In this document: piece by piece, positions 44,113 to 53,965 of the stretch
How the letters are laid out: each line of letters starts with the position of its first letter
How positions within the stretch are numbered: position 1 is the stretch's first letter
Assembly (NCBI RefSeq): GCF_001889605.1
Contig: NZ_CP018171.1
Location: 2,192,501-2,256,500 of the forward strand
Reading direction: 5' to 3'
Source: Aquibium oceanicum
GTDB lineage: Bacteria > Pseudomonadota > Alphaproteobacteria > Rhizobiales > Rhizobiaceae
DNA: 64,000 nt
Notes under the pieces: model-generated
What the model was told of the DNA's origin: nothing
The model's input: the letters and a program-made list of their open reading frames with translations, nothing else
The model's database searches: none
Translations under genes and position numbers: made by a program

Positions 44113-45015
44113 CTACAGGATCGTGTGCCCGAGCTTGCGGGCAAGCGCATTGGCCTCGTCGAGCAGCGCCGCCACCAGCGGCGTGTGCGGTTCGCGGCGC
44201 GCCGCCACGAGGCCGACCAGATGGCTTGCGTCAGGCTCCACGATCGGGATCGCGCGGATCGGCTCGACGAACCCGAAGGTCTCGGCCAGGTTCATCGGCA
44301 TGATGGACGACCACTTGCCCGTCCGGATGTGGGAGAAGAGCACGATCATCGAATTGGATTCCAGCGTCGGACGCACCGTCGCCCCGACTTCCGCCAGATG
44401 CAGATCGATGATCCGCCGGTTCTGCATGTCGGGTGTCAGAAGGCAGAGCGGCAGTTCCGCGACCTCGGCCCAGCTGACCCTTTGCCGATCCGAAAAGGGG
44501 TTTCCCGCAGCCGTGATCAGCTGGTAGCGCTCCGAGTAGAGCGGTACGGATACGACGTTTCCCAGCGGCTCGTTGTCGAGATAGGTGATGCCGGCGTCGA
44601 TATCGAGGTTGCCGAGCATGGACAGGACCTCGATCGAGGTCCGCGACAGGACCGAGAACGAGACGCCGGGGTGCTTCTCGCGAAACGGTGTCGTCAACAT
44701 CGGCGTCATGGCGAGCGCGGTCGGGATCGCCGCGATCTTCAGGCGGCCGGAAAGACCGAACCGCGCGGCCCGCATCTCCTCGCGCATCGTGCGTGCATCG
44801 CTGGTGATGCGATGGGCCCAGGCAAGCACCTGCTCCCCTTCCGGCGTCAGCCCCTGGAAGCGCGAGCCGCGCCTCACCAGCATCACGCCCAGGATGTCCT
44901 CGAGTTGCTTGATGGCGGCCGAGAGTGTGGGCTGGGTGACGCCCAGCTCCTCGGCGGCGCGCCCGAAATGCTGGGCCCTCGCAAGGACGATGAAGGATTC
45001 GAGCTTGTCGATCAT
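44113..45015 (-). CDS. LysR-family transcriptional regulator
   Basis: A 300-residue LysR regulator: N-terminal helix-turn-helix (SFIVLARAQHFGRAAEELGV, QPTLSAAIKQLEDILG) and a periplasmic-binding-like effector domain. Sequence style resembles regulators often linked to formate dehydrogenase (fds) operons, one of which lies 8.5 kb away. Target genes are not adjacent, so the link is inference only. Confidence 0.88.
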   Translation of the reverse strand: MIDKLESFIVLARAQHFGRAAEELGVTQPTLSAAIKQLEDILGVMLVRRGSRFQGLTPEGEQVLAWAHRITSDARTMREEMRAARFGLSGRLKIAAIPTALAMTPMLTTPFREKHPGVSFSVLSRTSIEVLSMLGNLDIDAGITYLDNEPLGNVVSVPLYSERYQLITAAGNPFSDRQRVSWAEVAELPLCLLTPDMQNRRIIDLHLAEVGATVRPTLESNSMIVLFSHIRTGKWSSIMPMNLAETFGFVEPIRAIPIVEPDASHLVGLVAARREPHTPLVAALLDEANALARKLGHTIL

Positions 45016-45175
45016 CTTTCATTCGCCTGAACGAGGTCCGCGGCTGTCGCGTAGCCGGAAGCCCGGCATTGCGACCAGGCACGTTCGCGGCGAGCTGTGG
45101 CCGAGTGGACGGCACTCTCCGCCGCGAACAAGGGAGGCGCCGGGTTCGACCGGCCCTCCAGACCCGTCGGGATGA

Positions 45176-45448
45176 TCAGTTGACGGCGTCCTTGAGACCC
45201 TTGCCGGCCGAGAACTTCGGCACGTTGCGGGCAGGAATCTGAACTGGAGCGCCGGTCTGCGGGTTGCGACCGGTGGAAGCCTCGCGCTTCGACACCTCGA
45301 AATTGCCGAACCCGACCAGACGGACGTCGCCGCCCTTCTTGAGTTCGCCGGTGATCACCGAAAAAACAGCTTCCACAGCCGACTGCGCGTCGCCCTTGGA
45401 AAGTTTGGCCGCCTCCGCCACAGCCGATACGAGTTCGTTCTTGTTCAT
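45176..45448 (-). CDS. hupB: DNA-binding protein HU
   Basis: A 90-residue histone-like HU: MNKNELVSAVAEAAKLSKGD, VRLVGFGNFEVSKREASTGR (DNA-binding arms) and GRNPQTGAPVQIPARNVPKF. ATG at 45448 follows GAGGA. Downstream of lon in the same direction, as in many alphaproteobacteria. Confidence 0.96.
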   Translation of the reverse strand: MNKNELVSAVAEAAKLSKGDAQSAVEAVFSVITGELKKGGDVRLVGFGNFEVSKREASTGRNPQTGAPVQIPARNVPKFSAGKGLKDAVN

Positions 45449-45586
45449 GAAATCCTCATATTGTTTTAAAGACCGCATTCTTGCGACTCCACGGCCGCGG
45501 CGGGACTCTAGTGACATCGCGCGCGACAACCAAGCCGCAAATGGGCGAAAACCCCGGAATTCTGCGGTTTTTTTGCTCCGCTACAT

Positions 45587-45615
45587 GCAAAAGGCCGGGC
45601 ACCTGGCCCGGCCTT
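45587..45615 (-). terminator. Rho-independent terminator of lon
   Basis: A 10-bp perfect stem AAGGCCGGGC/GCCCGGCCTT with a 5-nt loop, then four Ts on the minus strand, about 28 bp past the lon stop. HU transcription must then start in the next 130 bp. Confidence 0.85.
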
Positions 45616-45642
45616 CCACAGCAGTTACGTCAAGCAATCGGA

Positions 45643-48057
45643 TCAGTGAGCCAGGGAAGCGGCTCCCGCTTCGTCACCCGCCGGCTTCTTGGCCGCCTCG
45701 ATAGGCTCGACCCATTCGATCGGCTCGGGCATGCGCAGCAACGCGTGCTGCAGAACCTCGCCAACCCGGCTGACCGGGATGATCTCCAGGCCGCTCTTCA
45801 CGTTCTCCGGGATGTCCGCCAGATCCTTGGCGTTCTCCTCCGGGATCAGCACCTTCTTGATGCCGCCGCGAAGGGCCGCGAGCAGCTTCTCCTTCAGGCC
45901 GCCGATCGGCAGCACGCGTCCGCGCAGCGTGATCTCGCCGGTCATCGCCACGTCCTTGTGCACCGGGATGCCGGTGAGGATGGAGACGATCGCGGTGACC
46001 ATTGCCACACCCGCGGACGGACCGTCCTTGGGCGTCGCCCCTTCCGGCACGTGCACGTGGATGTCGCGCTTGTCGAAGAGCGGTGGCTCCACGCCGAAGT
46101 CGATCGCCCGCGAGCGGACATAGGATGCCGCCGCCGAGATGGACTCCTTCATGACGTCCTTCAGGTTGCCGGTGACGGTCATCTTGCCCTTGCCGGGCAT
46201 CATGACGCCTTCGATCGTCAGGAGTTCGCCGCCGACCTCGGTCCAGGCGAGCCCCGTCACGACACCGAGCTGATCCTCGCCCTCGACCTGGCCGAAGCGG
46301 AACCGCGGTACGCCCAGGTAGTCGGAAAGGTTCTCCTGCGTGATCGCGACCGATTCCTTCTTGGTCTTCAGGATCTCGGTCACAGCCTTGCGCGCGAGCT
46401 TCATCAGTTCGCGCTCGAGGCTGCGCACGCCAGCTTCCCGGGTGTAGGTCTGGATGATCGACCGGATCGCCTCGTCCGTCACGGAGAACTCGCCGTCCTT
46501 CAGCGCATGGTCGCGGATGGCCTTGGGCAGCAGGTGCCGCTTGGCGATCTCGACCTTCTCGTCCTCCGTGTAGCCGGCGATACGGATGATCTCCATGCGG
46601 TCCATCAGGGCCGGCGGGATGTTCAGCGTGTTCGCCGTCGTCACGAACATCACGCTCGACAGGTCGTATTCGACCTCGAGGTAGTGGTCCATGAACGTCG
46701 AGTTCTGTTCCGGATCGAGCACCTCCAGCAGCGCGGAAGACGGGTCACCACGGAAATCCATGCCCATCTTGTCGATTTCGTCGAGCAGGAAGAGCGGATT
46801 GGACTTCTTCGCCTTTTTCATCGACTGGATGACCTTGCCGGGCATCGAGCCAATGTAGGTGCGACGGTGACCGCGGATCTCGGCCTCGTCACGCACGCCG
46901 CCGAGCGCCATGCGCACGAACTCGCGGCCGGTCGCCTTGGCGATCGACTTGCCGAGCGAGGTCTTGCCGACGCCGGGAGGACCGACGAGGCACAGGATCG
47001 GCCCCTTTAGCTTCTTCTGCCGGCTCTGGACGGCCAGGTATTCGACGATCCGCTCCTTGACCTTGTCGAGGCCGAAATGATCGGTGTCGAGCACGTCCTG
47101 CGCGAAGTTGAGGTCCTGCTTGACCTTGGAGTTCTTGCCCCACGGGATGGACAGCAGCCAGTCGAGGTAGTTGCGTACCACCGTGGATTCGGCCGACATC
47201 GGCGACATGGACCGCAGCTTCTTCAGCTCCGCGTTGGCCTTGTCACGCGCTTCCTTGGAGAGCTTGGTCTTCTTGATGCGCTCCTCGAGTTCGGCCGCTT
47301 CGTCGCGCCCGTCCTCGCCTTCGCCCAACTCCTTCTGGATCGCCTTCATCTGCTCGTTGAGGTAGTACTCGCGCTGCGTCTTCTCCATCTGGCGCTTGAC
47401 GCGCGAGCGGATGCGCTTCTCTACCTGCAGGACGGAGATCTCGGCTTCCATGAAGCCCATCGCCTTCTCGAGCCGCTCCCTGACGGAGAGCGTGGCGAGC
47501 ATTTCCTGCTTCTCGGGGATCTTGATGGCGAGGTGCGAGGCGATCGTGTCGGCGAGCTTCGAATAGTCCTCGATCTGCCCGGCCGCGCCGACGACCTCGG
47601 GCGAAATCTTCTTGTTGAGCTTCACGTAGTTCTCGAAGTCGGAGACCACGGAACGCGCTAGCGCCTCGATCTCGACCTCCTCTTCTTCCGGCTCGGGAAG
47701 CACGTCGGCCTCGACCTCGTGGAAGTCGGCCCGATCGGTGAAGGACGAAATGCGCGCGCGCGAGGTGCCTTCCACCAGCACCTTAACGGTGCCGTCGGGA
47801 AGCTTCAGAAGCTGGAGGACGTTCGCCAGGGTGCCGACGTCGTAGATCGCGTTCGGCTCCGGATCGTCGTCTGAGGCGTTCATCTGGGTGGCGAGCAGGA
47901 TCTGCTTGTCGGCCCCCATCACCTCTTCAAGCGCCTTGATCGACTTCTCGCGTCCCACGAAAAGCGGCACGATCATGTGCGGGAAGACGACGATATCGCG
48001 CAGCGGGAGGACTGCGTAGACGCCGTTCGACGAGGTTGGTCGAGTTGTCTTGGACAT
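45643..48057 (-). CDS. lon: ATP-dependent protease Lon
   Basis: An 804-residue LonA. N-terminal LON domain ([20 protein letters not shown]), AAA+ ATPase with Walker [14 protein letters not shown] and Walker [10 protein letters not shown], and the Ser-Lys protease domain ([23 protein letters not shown]). It degrades misfolded and regulatory proteins such as CcrM/DnaA in this class. ATG at 48057 begins MSKTTRP with AAAGG upstream. Confidence 0.97.
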   Translation of the reverse strand: MSKTTRPTSSNGVYAVLPLRDIVVFPHMIVPLFVGREKSIKALEEVMGADKQILLATQMNASDDDPEPNAIYDVGTLANVLQLLKLPDGTVKVLVEGTSRARISSFTDRADFHEVEADVLPEPEEEEVEIEALARSVVSDFENYVKLNKKISPEVVGAAGQIEDYSKLADTIASHLAIKIPEKQEMLATLSVRERLEKAMGFMEAEISVLQVEKRIRSRVKRQMEKTQREYYLNEQMKAIQKELGEGEDGRDEAAELEERIKKTKLSKEARDKANAELKKLRSMSPMSAESTVVRNYLDWLLSIPWGKNSKVKQDLNFAQDVLDTDHFGLDKVKERIVEYLAVQSRQKKLKGPILCLVGPPGVGKTSLGKSIAKATGREFVRMALGGVRDEAEIRGHRRTYIGSMPGKVIQSMKKAKKSNPLFLLDEIDKMGMDFRGDPSSALLEVLDPEQNSTFMDHYLEVEYDLSSVMFVTTANTLNIPPALMDRMEIIRIAGYTEDEKVEIAKRHLLPKAIRDHALKDGEFSVTDEAIRSIIQTYTREAGVRSLERELMKLARKAVTEILKTKKESVAITQENLSDYLGVPRFRFGQVEGEDQLGVVTGLAWTEVGGELLTIEGVMMPGKGKMTVTGNLKDVMKESISAAASYVRSRAIDFGVEPPLFDKRDIHVHVPEGATPKDGPSAGVAMVTAIVSILTGIPVHKDVAMTGEITLRGRVLPIGGLKEKLLAALRGGIKKVLIPEENAKDLADIPENVKSGLEIIPVSRVGEVLQHALLRMPEPIEWVEPIEAAKKPAGDEAGAASLAH

Positions 48058-48433
48058 TGTCTTGCCTTTCACTTCACGGCCGCCATGAGCCAACCGCGAA
48101 TCTCATTGTAGCCCCGGTGTTGCTCCACGCCTATCCACGAGTTGGGAGTGCTCGACAGCACGTGCAGATCGACCGGTCCGATAATCGTTAATTGGCGTCG
48201 CATCCGACAAAGATCAAGGGCGCGCACCGGCCGGGAGAGGGCGCCTTGCCGATGATCCCCGCAGGCCTCTTTCCGTGCACGAGGACGGCGAAATGCAGCA
48301 CTCGGGACCCGGAACGGAACCGGGCCACGAGGATGCTCGAGATGACGATAGCGCCGCCCACCGCGATGCGATGGGTTCTCGGACGAGCGGCATGCCTCGC
48401 CGCCGGAAAGGAACGTCAGTCGCAGGATACGTT
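48058..48433. other. Intergenic region between clpX and lon
   Basis: About 375 bp with no gene. It should hold the lon promoter. On the minus strand CTTGAT followed 18 bp on by CAATTA, near 48220-48190, loosely resembles the alphaproteobacterial heat-shock promoter, but the match is weak. Confidence 0.4.
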
Positions 48434-49708
48434 TCAGGCGACGCTGCCCTTTTCCTTCTTGGATTCCGAATAGATGTAGAGCGGCCGGGCCTTGCCGGTC
48501 ACCACGTCGTCGGAGATCACGACCTCCTGCACGCCTTCCAGCGCGGGAAGTTCGAACATGGTGTCGAGCAGGATCGCTTCCATGATCGAGCGAAGGCCGC
48601 GCGCGCCGGTCTTGCGCTCGATGGCACGCCGGGCGATCGCCGTGAGGGCGGTTTCGTGGAAGGTGAGTTCCACGTTCTCCATCTCGAACATGCGCTGGTA
48701 CTGCTTGACCAGGGCGTTCTTCGGCTCGGTGAGGATCTGGATCAGCGCCGGCTCGTCGAGATCCTCCAGGGTCGCCAGCACGGGCAGGCGGCCGACGAAT
48801 TCCGGGATGAGGCCGAACTTCAGGAGATCCTCCGGCTCGACGAGACGGAAGACCTCGCCGCTGCGCCGGTCTTCCGGAGAGGAAACCGTTGCACCGAAGC
48901 CGATCGAGGTCTTTCGGCCGCGATCGGAGATGATCTTGTCCAGGCCCGCGAAAGCGCCGCCGCAGATGAACAGGATGTTGGCCGTGTCCACCTGCAGGAA
49001 CTCCTGCTGCGGATGCTTGCGGCCGCCCTGGGGCGGCACGGAGGCCACGGTGCCTTCCATGATCTTCAGGAGGGCCTGCTGCACGCCTTCGCCGGAGACG
49101 TCGCGGGTGATCGAGGGATTGTCCGACTTGCGCGAGATCTTGTCGATCTCGTCGATGTAGACGATGCCGCGCTGGGCGCGCTCGACATTGTAGTCGGCCG
49201 ACTGCAACAGCTTCAGGATGATGTTCTCGACGTCCTCGCCGACATAGCCCGCCTCCGTCAGAGTGGTGGCGTCGGCCATGGTGAAGGGCACGTCGATGAT
49301 GCGGGCCAGCGTCTGCGCGAGCAGCGTCTTGCCGCAGCCGGTCGGGCCGATCAGCAGTATGTTCGACTTGGCGAGTTCCACGTCGTTGTTCTTCGACGCG
49401 TGCGCGAGGCGCTTGTAGTGATTGTGGACGGCGACCGACAGAACCCGCTTGGCGTAGGGCTGGCCGATGACGTAGTCGTCGAGGACCTTGAGGATTTCCT
49501 GCGGCGTGGGAACTCCCTCGCGGGACTTCACCATCGAGGTCTTGTTCTCCTCGCGGATGATGTCCATGCAGAGTTCGACGCATTCGTCGCAGATGAATAC
49601 GGTCGGACCAGCGATAAGCTTGCGAACCTCGTGCTGGCTCTTGCCGCAGAAGGAGCAGTAGAGCGTGTTCTTGGAATCGCCGCCGCCGCTGTTGCCGATT
49701 TTGCTCAT
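48434..49708 (-). CDS. clpX: ATP-dependent Clp protease, ATPase subunit ClpX
   Basis: A 424-residue AAA+ unfoldase. N-terminal C4 zinc domain ([11 protein letters not shown]...CDECVELC), Walker [18 protein letters not shown], Walker [11 protein letters not shown], substrate pore loop [10 protein letters not shown]. It feeds substrates to ClpP encoded upstream. ATG at 49708. 299 bp separate it from clpP, so it may have its own promoter. Confidence 0.97.
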   Translation of the reverse strand: MSKIGNSGGGDSKNTLYCSFCGKSQHEVRKLIAGPTVFICDECVELCMDIIREENKTSMVKSREGVPTPQEILKVLDDYVIGQPYAKRVLSVAVHNHYKRLAHASKNNDVELAKSNILLIGPTGCGKTLLAQTLARIIDVPFTMADATTLTEAGYVGEDVENIILKLLQSADYNVERAQRGIVYIDEIDKISRKSDNPSITRDVSGEGVQQALLKIMEGTVASVPPQGGRKHPQQEFLQVDTANILFICGGAFAGLDKIISDRGRKTSIGFGATVSSPEDRRSGEVFRLVEPEDLLKFGLIPEFVGRLPVLATLEDLDEPALIQILTEPKNALVKQYQRMFEMENVELTFHETALTAIARRAIERKTGARGLRSIMEAILLDTMFELPALEGVQEVVISDDVVTGKARPLYIYSESKKEKGSVA

Positions 49709-50007
49709 GCCTTCCAGTCCTTTCAGTCCCTGCCGGCCTGTGGCCCGAATCGGGGGCGCACGCGTCCGACGGTCAAGCGTGCCGCCTCCTGTTCCTGCAT
49801 GCAGGCCCCGGCACCTTCGAACGATACACAAAACACGAGGCGCGGCAACGATTCGCCAAAACAGGCCGAGGCTATCCCCCGGGAACTCAACATAGGCTTA
49901 ACGTAGGCCGCTGCCAGCCCCGTGGGAACACCCGTATGTGACAGAAATGCCGCAGAATGTTTCAAAAATGCGGCATTGCACGGGTACGGCCGAAATGCCG
50001 ACGGAGA
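49709..50007. other. Intergenic region between clpP and clpX
   Basis: 299 bp without a gene. Near the clpP end is a 9-bp perfect inverted repeat, AATGCCGCA (49946-49954) and TGCGGCATT (49969-49977), 31-62 bp after the clpP stop. The T tract lies in the loop, so the usual terminator form is not met. The clpX promoter is expected here. Confidence 0.5.
49946..49977. repeat. Inverted repeat after clpP
   Basis: AATGCCGCA/TGCGGCATT, 9 bp perfect, 14-nt spacer. Possible transcript-end stem or clpX operator. Confidence 0.5.
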
Positions 50008-50640
50008 TCAGCTCGCAGTCGCGGCCTCGATCGCCTGACGGCTGGAGATCACCTTGTCGATCAGGCCGAAGTCGCGCGCCTCGTCGGAGGTCATGAAGTG
50101 ATCGCGGTCGAGCGTCTTCTCGATCACCTCGTAGTCCTGCCCGGTGTGCTTGACGTAGACCTCGTTGAGGCGCCGCTTCAGCTTGATGATGTCCTGGGCG
50201 TGGCGCTCGATATCGGAGGCCTGTCCGGAAAAGCCGCCGGATGGCTGGTGCACCATGATACGTGCATTCGGCGTCGCGAAGCGCATGTCCTTATGTCCGG
50301 CGCAAAGCAGCAGCGAACCCATGGAAGCGGCCTGTCCGACGCACAGCGTCGAAACGGCCGGCTTGATGAATTCCATCGTGTCGTAGATCGCCATTCCGCT
50401 CGTCACCACGCCGCCAGGCGAGTTGATGTAGAGCGAGATCTCCTTCTTCGGGTTCTCGGCTTCGAGGAACAGAAGCTGGGCGCAGACGAGCGTGGCCATG
50501 CCGTCCTCGATCGGCCCGGTGATGAAGATGATGCGCTCCTTCAGCAGCCGGGAGAAGATGTCATATGCCCGCTCGCCCCGGTTCGTCTGCTCGACGACCA
50601 TCGGAACGAGGTTCATCGCGGTTTCGACGGGATCTCTCAT
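50008..50640 (-). CDS. clpP: ATP-dependent Clp protease, proteolytic subunit ClpP
   Basis: A 210-residue serine peptidase forming the 14-mer chamber. Catalytic Ser in [11 protein letters not shown], His in [11 protein letters not shown] and Asp in the later DRDHFMT region. ATG at 50640 starts [10 protein letters not shown] with AAGGAAA upstream; a longer frame into the oxidoreductase gene is spurious. Confidence 0.96.
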   Translation of the reverse strand: MRDPVETAMNLVPMVVEQTNRGERAYDIFSRLLKERIIFITGPIEDGMATLVCAQLLFLEAENPKKEISLYINSPGGVVTSGMAIYDTMEFIKPAVSTLCVGQAASMGSLLLCAGHKDMRFATPNARIMVHQPSGGFSGQASDIERHAQDIIKLKRRLNEVYVKHTGQDYEVIEKTLDRDHFMTSDEARDFGLIDKVISSRQAIEAATAS

Positions 50641-50780
50641 TGGACGTTTCCTTCGTGGGAGCGATTCGGGCGCATGAAACTGCGGAATCGGCAAGTGACT
50701 TGTTGGCGCTAGATAAGGCGCCGTATCCCGCTCGCGCAAGGGCGCGCGGAACATTGCGGACACCAAACCGGCACGATGGT

Positions 50781-51884
50781 TTACCCGACCTCGGCGCGGA
50801 GCCAGGCAAGCAGCCCCGGAAGGTCGGGGCTGTCGACGTGGCTTCCCACGCGCCGCCCGACCGCCGCGCCGAACTTGTAGCCGTGCCCGGAGCAGGCCGA
50901 GACGATTAGACACTTCCCGCGCTCGTCCGCAAAGAAGCGCTCGTCGGCGGCGAAGGTATAGGCGCAGGTGACGACATTCTCCACCCGATACGCGCCGAGC
51001 CGCACCATCGGTGGTGCAAAGAGGTCGCGGATGGCCTCGCCCTCGCCAGCTTCCGGCACGCGGCGGGCATCGGCGTCGGCGGAAGCGAACTTGTGCAGGC
51101 CCGAGCCGAATTTCAGTCCGCCCTCGCCGGAGGGAGGAATGATGTAGCCGTCGGTCCGGCCGCCGACGTCGAGGATCACGGGCGCCGTCTGCCATGCATC
51201 CTTCAGGTCGGCAGGCGGCTCGAGGTAGACGACGGCGGTCCGGTAGGTAGTGAGGTCGGAGACGAGGTCTGGGAAGAGCTTCGTCACCCATGCCCCCGCG
51301 GTGACCACCACCCGGTCGGTCGACAACGTTTCGCCGGCGCCGATGGTGACGGTTCCGGCGACCGGATCGACGTCGCGCACCAGTGTGTTTTCGAGAACGG
51401 TCGCGCCGTGCGACTTCAGCCAGGCCGCCAGCCCGGAGGCTATCCGCCGGCAGTGAAGCGCGCCACCCTCGGGCGAAAAGTAGGTGTAGCGGATGGTAGC
51501 CGGGTCGAGGAACGGCCAACGCGCGGCCGCCGCTTCGGGCGAAAACATCTCATAGGGAAAGCCGCCCGCCTTCAGCCCGTCGAGATAGTCCTCCGCCTCG
51601 TCGCCTTCTTCGCGCGACACGCACAGAAAGCCGCGCGGATCGAGATGGCTCTCACCGAGATCCGCCCACATCTCGTCCCAGGCCTCGTAGGCCTCGGTGA
51701 TGGCGCGGCCGTAGCCGGTGCCGGACGGATAGGCGCGGCGGATGATCCGGTGGTGATCCCCGGACGCGGCAAGGGGATTGGGTATGCTGCCTTGCTCGAT
51801 CAGGGTCACCTCATGGCCGCGTTTGGTCAGCGACCAGGCAGTGGAAAGGCCGGCGATGCCGGCACCGACGACGATGATCTTCAT
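50781..51884 (-). CDS. FAD-dependent amine/amino-acid oxidoreductase (DAO family)
   Basis: A 367-residue DadA/sarcosine-oxidase-like flavoprotein. N-terminal dinucleotide fold [21 protein letters not shown]-terminal FAD-contact region [19 protein letters not shown], where the Cys before SGHG recalls the covalent-flavin Cys of monomeric sarcosine oxidases. It probably oxidises an N-methyl amino acid or similar. ATG at 51884. Divergent from the P450 gene. Confidence 0.85.
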   Translation of the reverse strand: MKIIVVGAGIAGLSTAWSLTKRGHEVTLIEQGSIPNPLAASGDHHRIIRRAYPSGTGYGRAITEAYEAWDEMWADLGESHLDPRGFLCVSREEGDEAEDYLDGLKAGGFPYEMFSPEAAAARWPFLDPATIRYTYFSPEGGALHCRRIASGLAAWLKSHGATVLENTLVRDVDPVAGTVTIGAGETLSTDRVVVTAGAWVTKLFPDLVSDLTTYRTAVVYLEPPADLKDAWQTAPVILDVGGRTDGYIIPPSGEGGLKFGSGLHKFASADADARRVPEAGEGEAIRDLFAPPMVRLGAYRVENVVTCAYTFAADERFFADERGKCLIVSACSGHGYKFGAAVGRRVGSHVDSPDLPGLLAWLRAEVG

Positions 51885-51970
51885 TTCCCGGTCCACTGGC
51901 TCCGCGACGGTGTTTGCGGCCGCAAACTACGAACTGGCGCCGCCCTGACAAGCCGCACTATGGTCCGGCC

Positions 51971-53221
51971 ATGAGTCCAGAGACGATCGCGCCTTCCTTC
52001 CTGAACTTCGATTCAACGAGCCGCCGTGTCCGGCTGAACCCGCGGGACGCTGACTTCTTTCAGAACCCCTATGTCGCCTATGCGTATCTGCATCGGGTCT
52101 CTCCCACCTTTTTTTGGGAAGACTACGGTTTCTGGTGCGTCTCCGGCTTCGAGACGGTAAACCGGCTGCTGCGCGACCGCCGCTTCGGTCGGGAGAACCG
52201 ATGGGGGCCGCCGGTCAACGTCATCGAAGGCCGCGAGCACCTTTCGGCCTTCGACGCGGCCGAGCGCCACTCGCTGCTCGAACGCGAGGCGCCGGTGCAC
52301 ACGAGGCTCCGCGCCCTGGTGAACCGCGCATTCGTGTCACGACAGATCGAGCGCTTGCGGCCGCGCGTCGAGGCCCTGGCGCACGAATTGGTCGACCGCT
52401 TCGACAAGGACCGGCGCGCCGACCTGCTGCCCGCCTTCGCCACGCCCATCCCCGTCACGGTGATCGCCGAGATGCTGGGCGTGCCGGCCGACATGGGCCC
52501 GCAACTCGTCGCCTGGTCGAACCGGATGGTTGCGATGTACATGCATCGGCCGACCCGCGACACGCAGGACGACGCCAATGCCGCCGCGCGCGATTTTTCC
52601 GCCTTCCTGCGCGGCTATATTGTCCAGCGGCGCTCCGATCCGGGTGACGATCTGCTCAGCCTCCTGATCTCGGCCAGTGAGACCGGCGAGCGGCTGACCG
52701 AGGACGAACTGATCTCCTCGGTGATCCTGCTCCTGAACGCGGGCCATGAGGCGACGGTGCATCAGACCGGCAATGCGGTGAAGACCATCCTGGAGCAGGG
52801 GGGTGACCCGCGCCGCTTCGTGGCCGCCGAGGCGGACGCGGCGAAAGCCGTCGAGGAATGCCTGCGCTTCGACGCACCGCTGCACATGTTCACGCGCTAC
52901 GCCTACGAGACCGTCGAGATCGAGCCCGGGGTCGTGGTCCCGCCGGGCGAGAGCGTGGGGTTGCTGCTTGGCGCGGCGAACAGCGATCCGGCGGCGTTCG
53001 TCGATCCTCGCCGCTTCGATCCCGACCGGCCGGACCAGAAGAACGTCTCCTTTGGCGCCGGTATCCACTTTTGCATCGGCGCGCCGCTCGCGAGGCTGGA
53101 AATGCAGGTGGCGCTGAAGGTCCTGTTCGAACGGCTGCCGGGACTGAGCCTCGCGCAGCCGCCGCGATACCGCGACGGCTTTCATTTCCATGGCCTGGAG
53201 AGGCTCGTGTGCGTCTGGTGA
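51971..53221 (+). CDS. Cytochrome P450
   Basis: A 416-residue soluble class I P450. Haem-ligand Cys in FGAGIHFCIGAPLARLE, I-helix oxygen-binding AGHEATV, K-helix ExxR (ECLR). Needs a ferredoxin and reductase, none seen here. ATG at 51971; a 19-residue upstream extension is not needed. Substrate unknown. Confidence 0.92.
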   Translation: MSPETIAPSFLNFDSTSRRVRLNPRDADFFQNPYVAYAYLHRVSPTFFWEDYGFWCVSGFETVNRLLRDRRFGRENRWGPPVNVIEGREHLSAFDAAERHSLLEREAPVHTRLRALVNRAFVSRQIERLRPRVEALAHELVDRFDKDRRADLLPAFATPIPVTVIAEMLGVPADMGPQLVAWSNRMVAMYMHRPTRDTQDDANAAARDFSAFLRGYIVQRRSDPGDDLLSLLISASETGERLTEDELISSVILLLNAGHEATVHQTGNAVKTILEQGGDPRRFVAAEADAAKAVEECLRFDAPLHMFTRYAYETVEIEPGVVVPPGESVGLLLGAANSDPAAFVDPRRFDPDRPDQKNVSFGAGIHFCIGAPLARLEMQVALKVLFERLPGLSLAQPPRYRDGFHFHGLERLVCVW

Positions 53222-53232
53222 GCTGCCTAAAA

Positions 53233-53247
53233 TCAGGGAAACCCTGA
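53233..53247. repeat. Small hairpin after the P450 gene
   Basis: TCAGGG-AAA-CCCTGA, 6-bp stem, 11 bp after the P450 stop. No T tract follows; possible weak transcript end. Confidence 0.35.
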
Positions 53248-53473
53248 GATAGCCACTGCCTCCGTGCTCAGAGCGACGGGATTCCCACAGATCGCTGTCG
53301 CTTCTTCGATGGTTTGATAGGAAACGCCTATCGAACGACGGAACAGCTTTATTGAATCCCGTGGTTTTGTCTGGCTTGATAGCCAACAAGCGTGCGTTCG
53401 CGAATTCCGTGCCTTGATCTGGCGAAGGGAGTTCAGAGCGACCCGCCTAACAGCCAATCAGGGAGGGCGCTGC

Positions 53474-53965
53474 ATGTCCATGCAGCACGCAAGTACCCAG
53501 GCACCAGCCGATGTCGCAGCACGCACGGCCATGGTCGTGGACGAGCACGGGGCGCTCGAAGGCCCGCTGCTTCCGATTCTGCACGGCATTCAGGAGGAGT
53601 TTGGCTACGTTCCCGTCGAAGCGCTTCCGGTCATAGCCGATAAGCTCAATCTTTCGCGGGCCGAAGTCCATGGGGTTGCGACTTTCTACCACGACTACCG
53701 CAAGCATCCGGCCGGTCGGCACGTCCTGAAGCTCTGTCAGGCCGAAGCCTGCCAGTCCATGGGATCGGACCAGGTCGCGGCGATGGTGAAGTCCGCACTC
53801 GGTGTCGGCTTTCACGAAACGGCGGCCGACGGTTCGGTAACCCTCGAGCCGGTCTACTGCCTCGGCCTGTGCGCCTGCGCGCCCGCGGCCATGCTGGACG
53901 GCGCGGTGATCGGGCGTATCGATGCCGACGTGGTCGACGAGATCGTCGCGGGGGTCCGCTCGTGA
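53474..53965 (+). CDS. fdsG: NAD-dependent formate dehydrogenase, gamma subunit
   Basis: A 163-residue NuoE-like subunit with a [2Fe-2S] cluster: LCQAEACQSMG and YCLGLCACAPAAML hold the four cysteines. It passes electrons between the FdsB flavin site and FdsA. ATG at 53474 follows a GGAGGG stretch; a longer N terminus from 53414 lacks support. The stop overlaps the fdsB GTG. Confidence 0.93.
   Translation: MSMQHASTQAPADVAARTAMVVDEHGALEGPLLPILHGIQEEFGYVPVEALPVIADKLNLSRAEVHGVATFYHDYRKHPAGRHVLKLCQAEACQSMGSDQVAAMVKSALGVGFHETAADGSVTLEPVYCLGLCACAPAAMLDGAVIGRIDADVVDEIVAGVRS

Noticed and set aside
45095-45160. tRNA-like D-arm and T-arm sequences downstream of hupB
   Set aside because: GTGGCCGAGTGG and GGTTCGACC occur in the right order, but no acceptor stem or anticodon arm with T33 can be formed.
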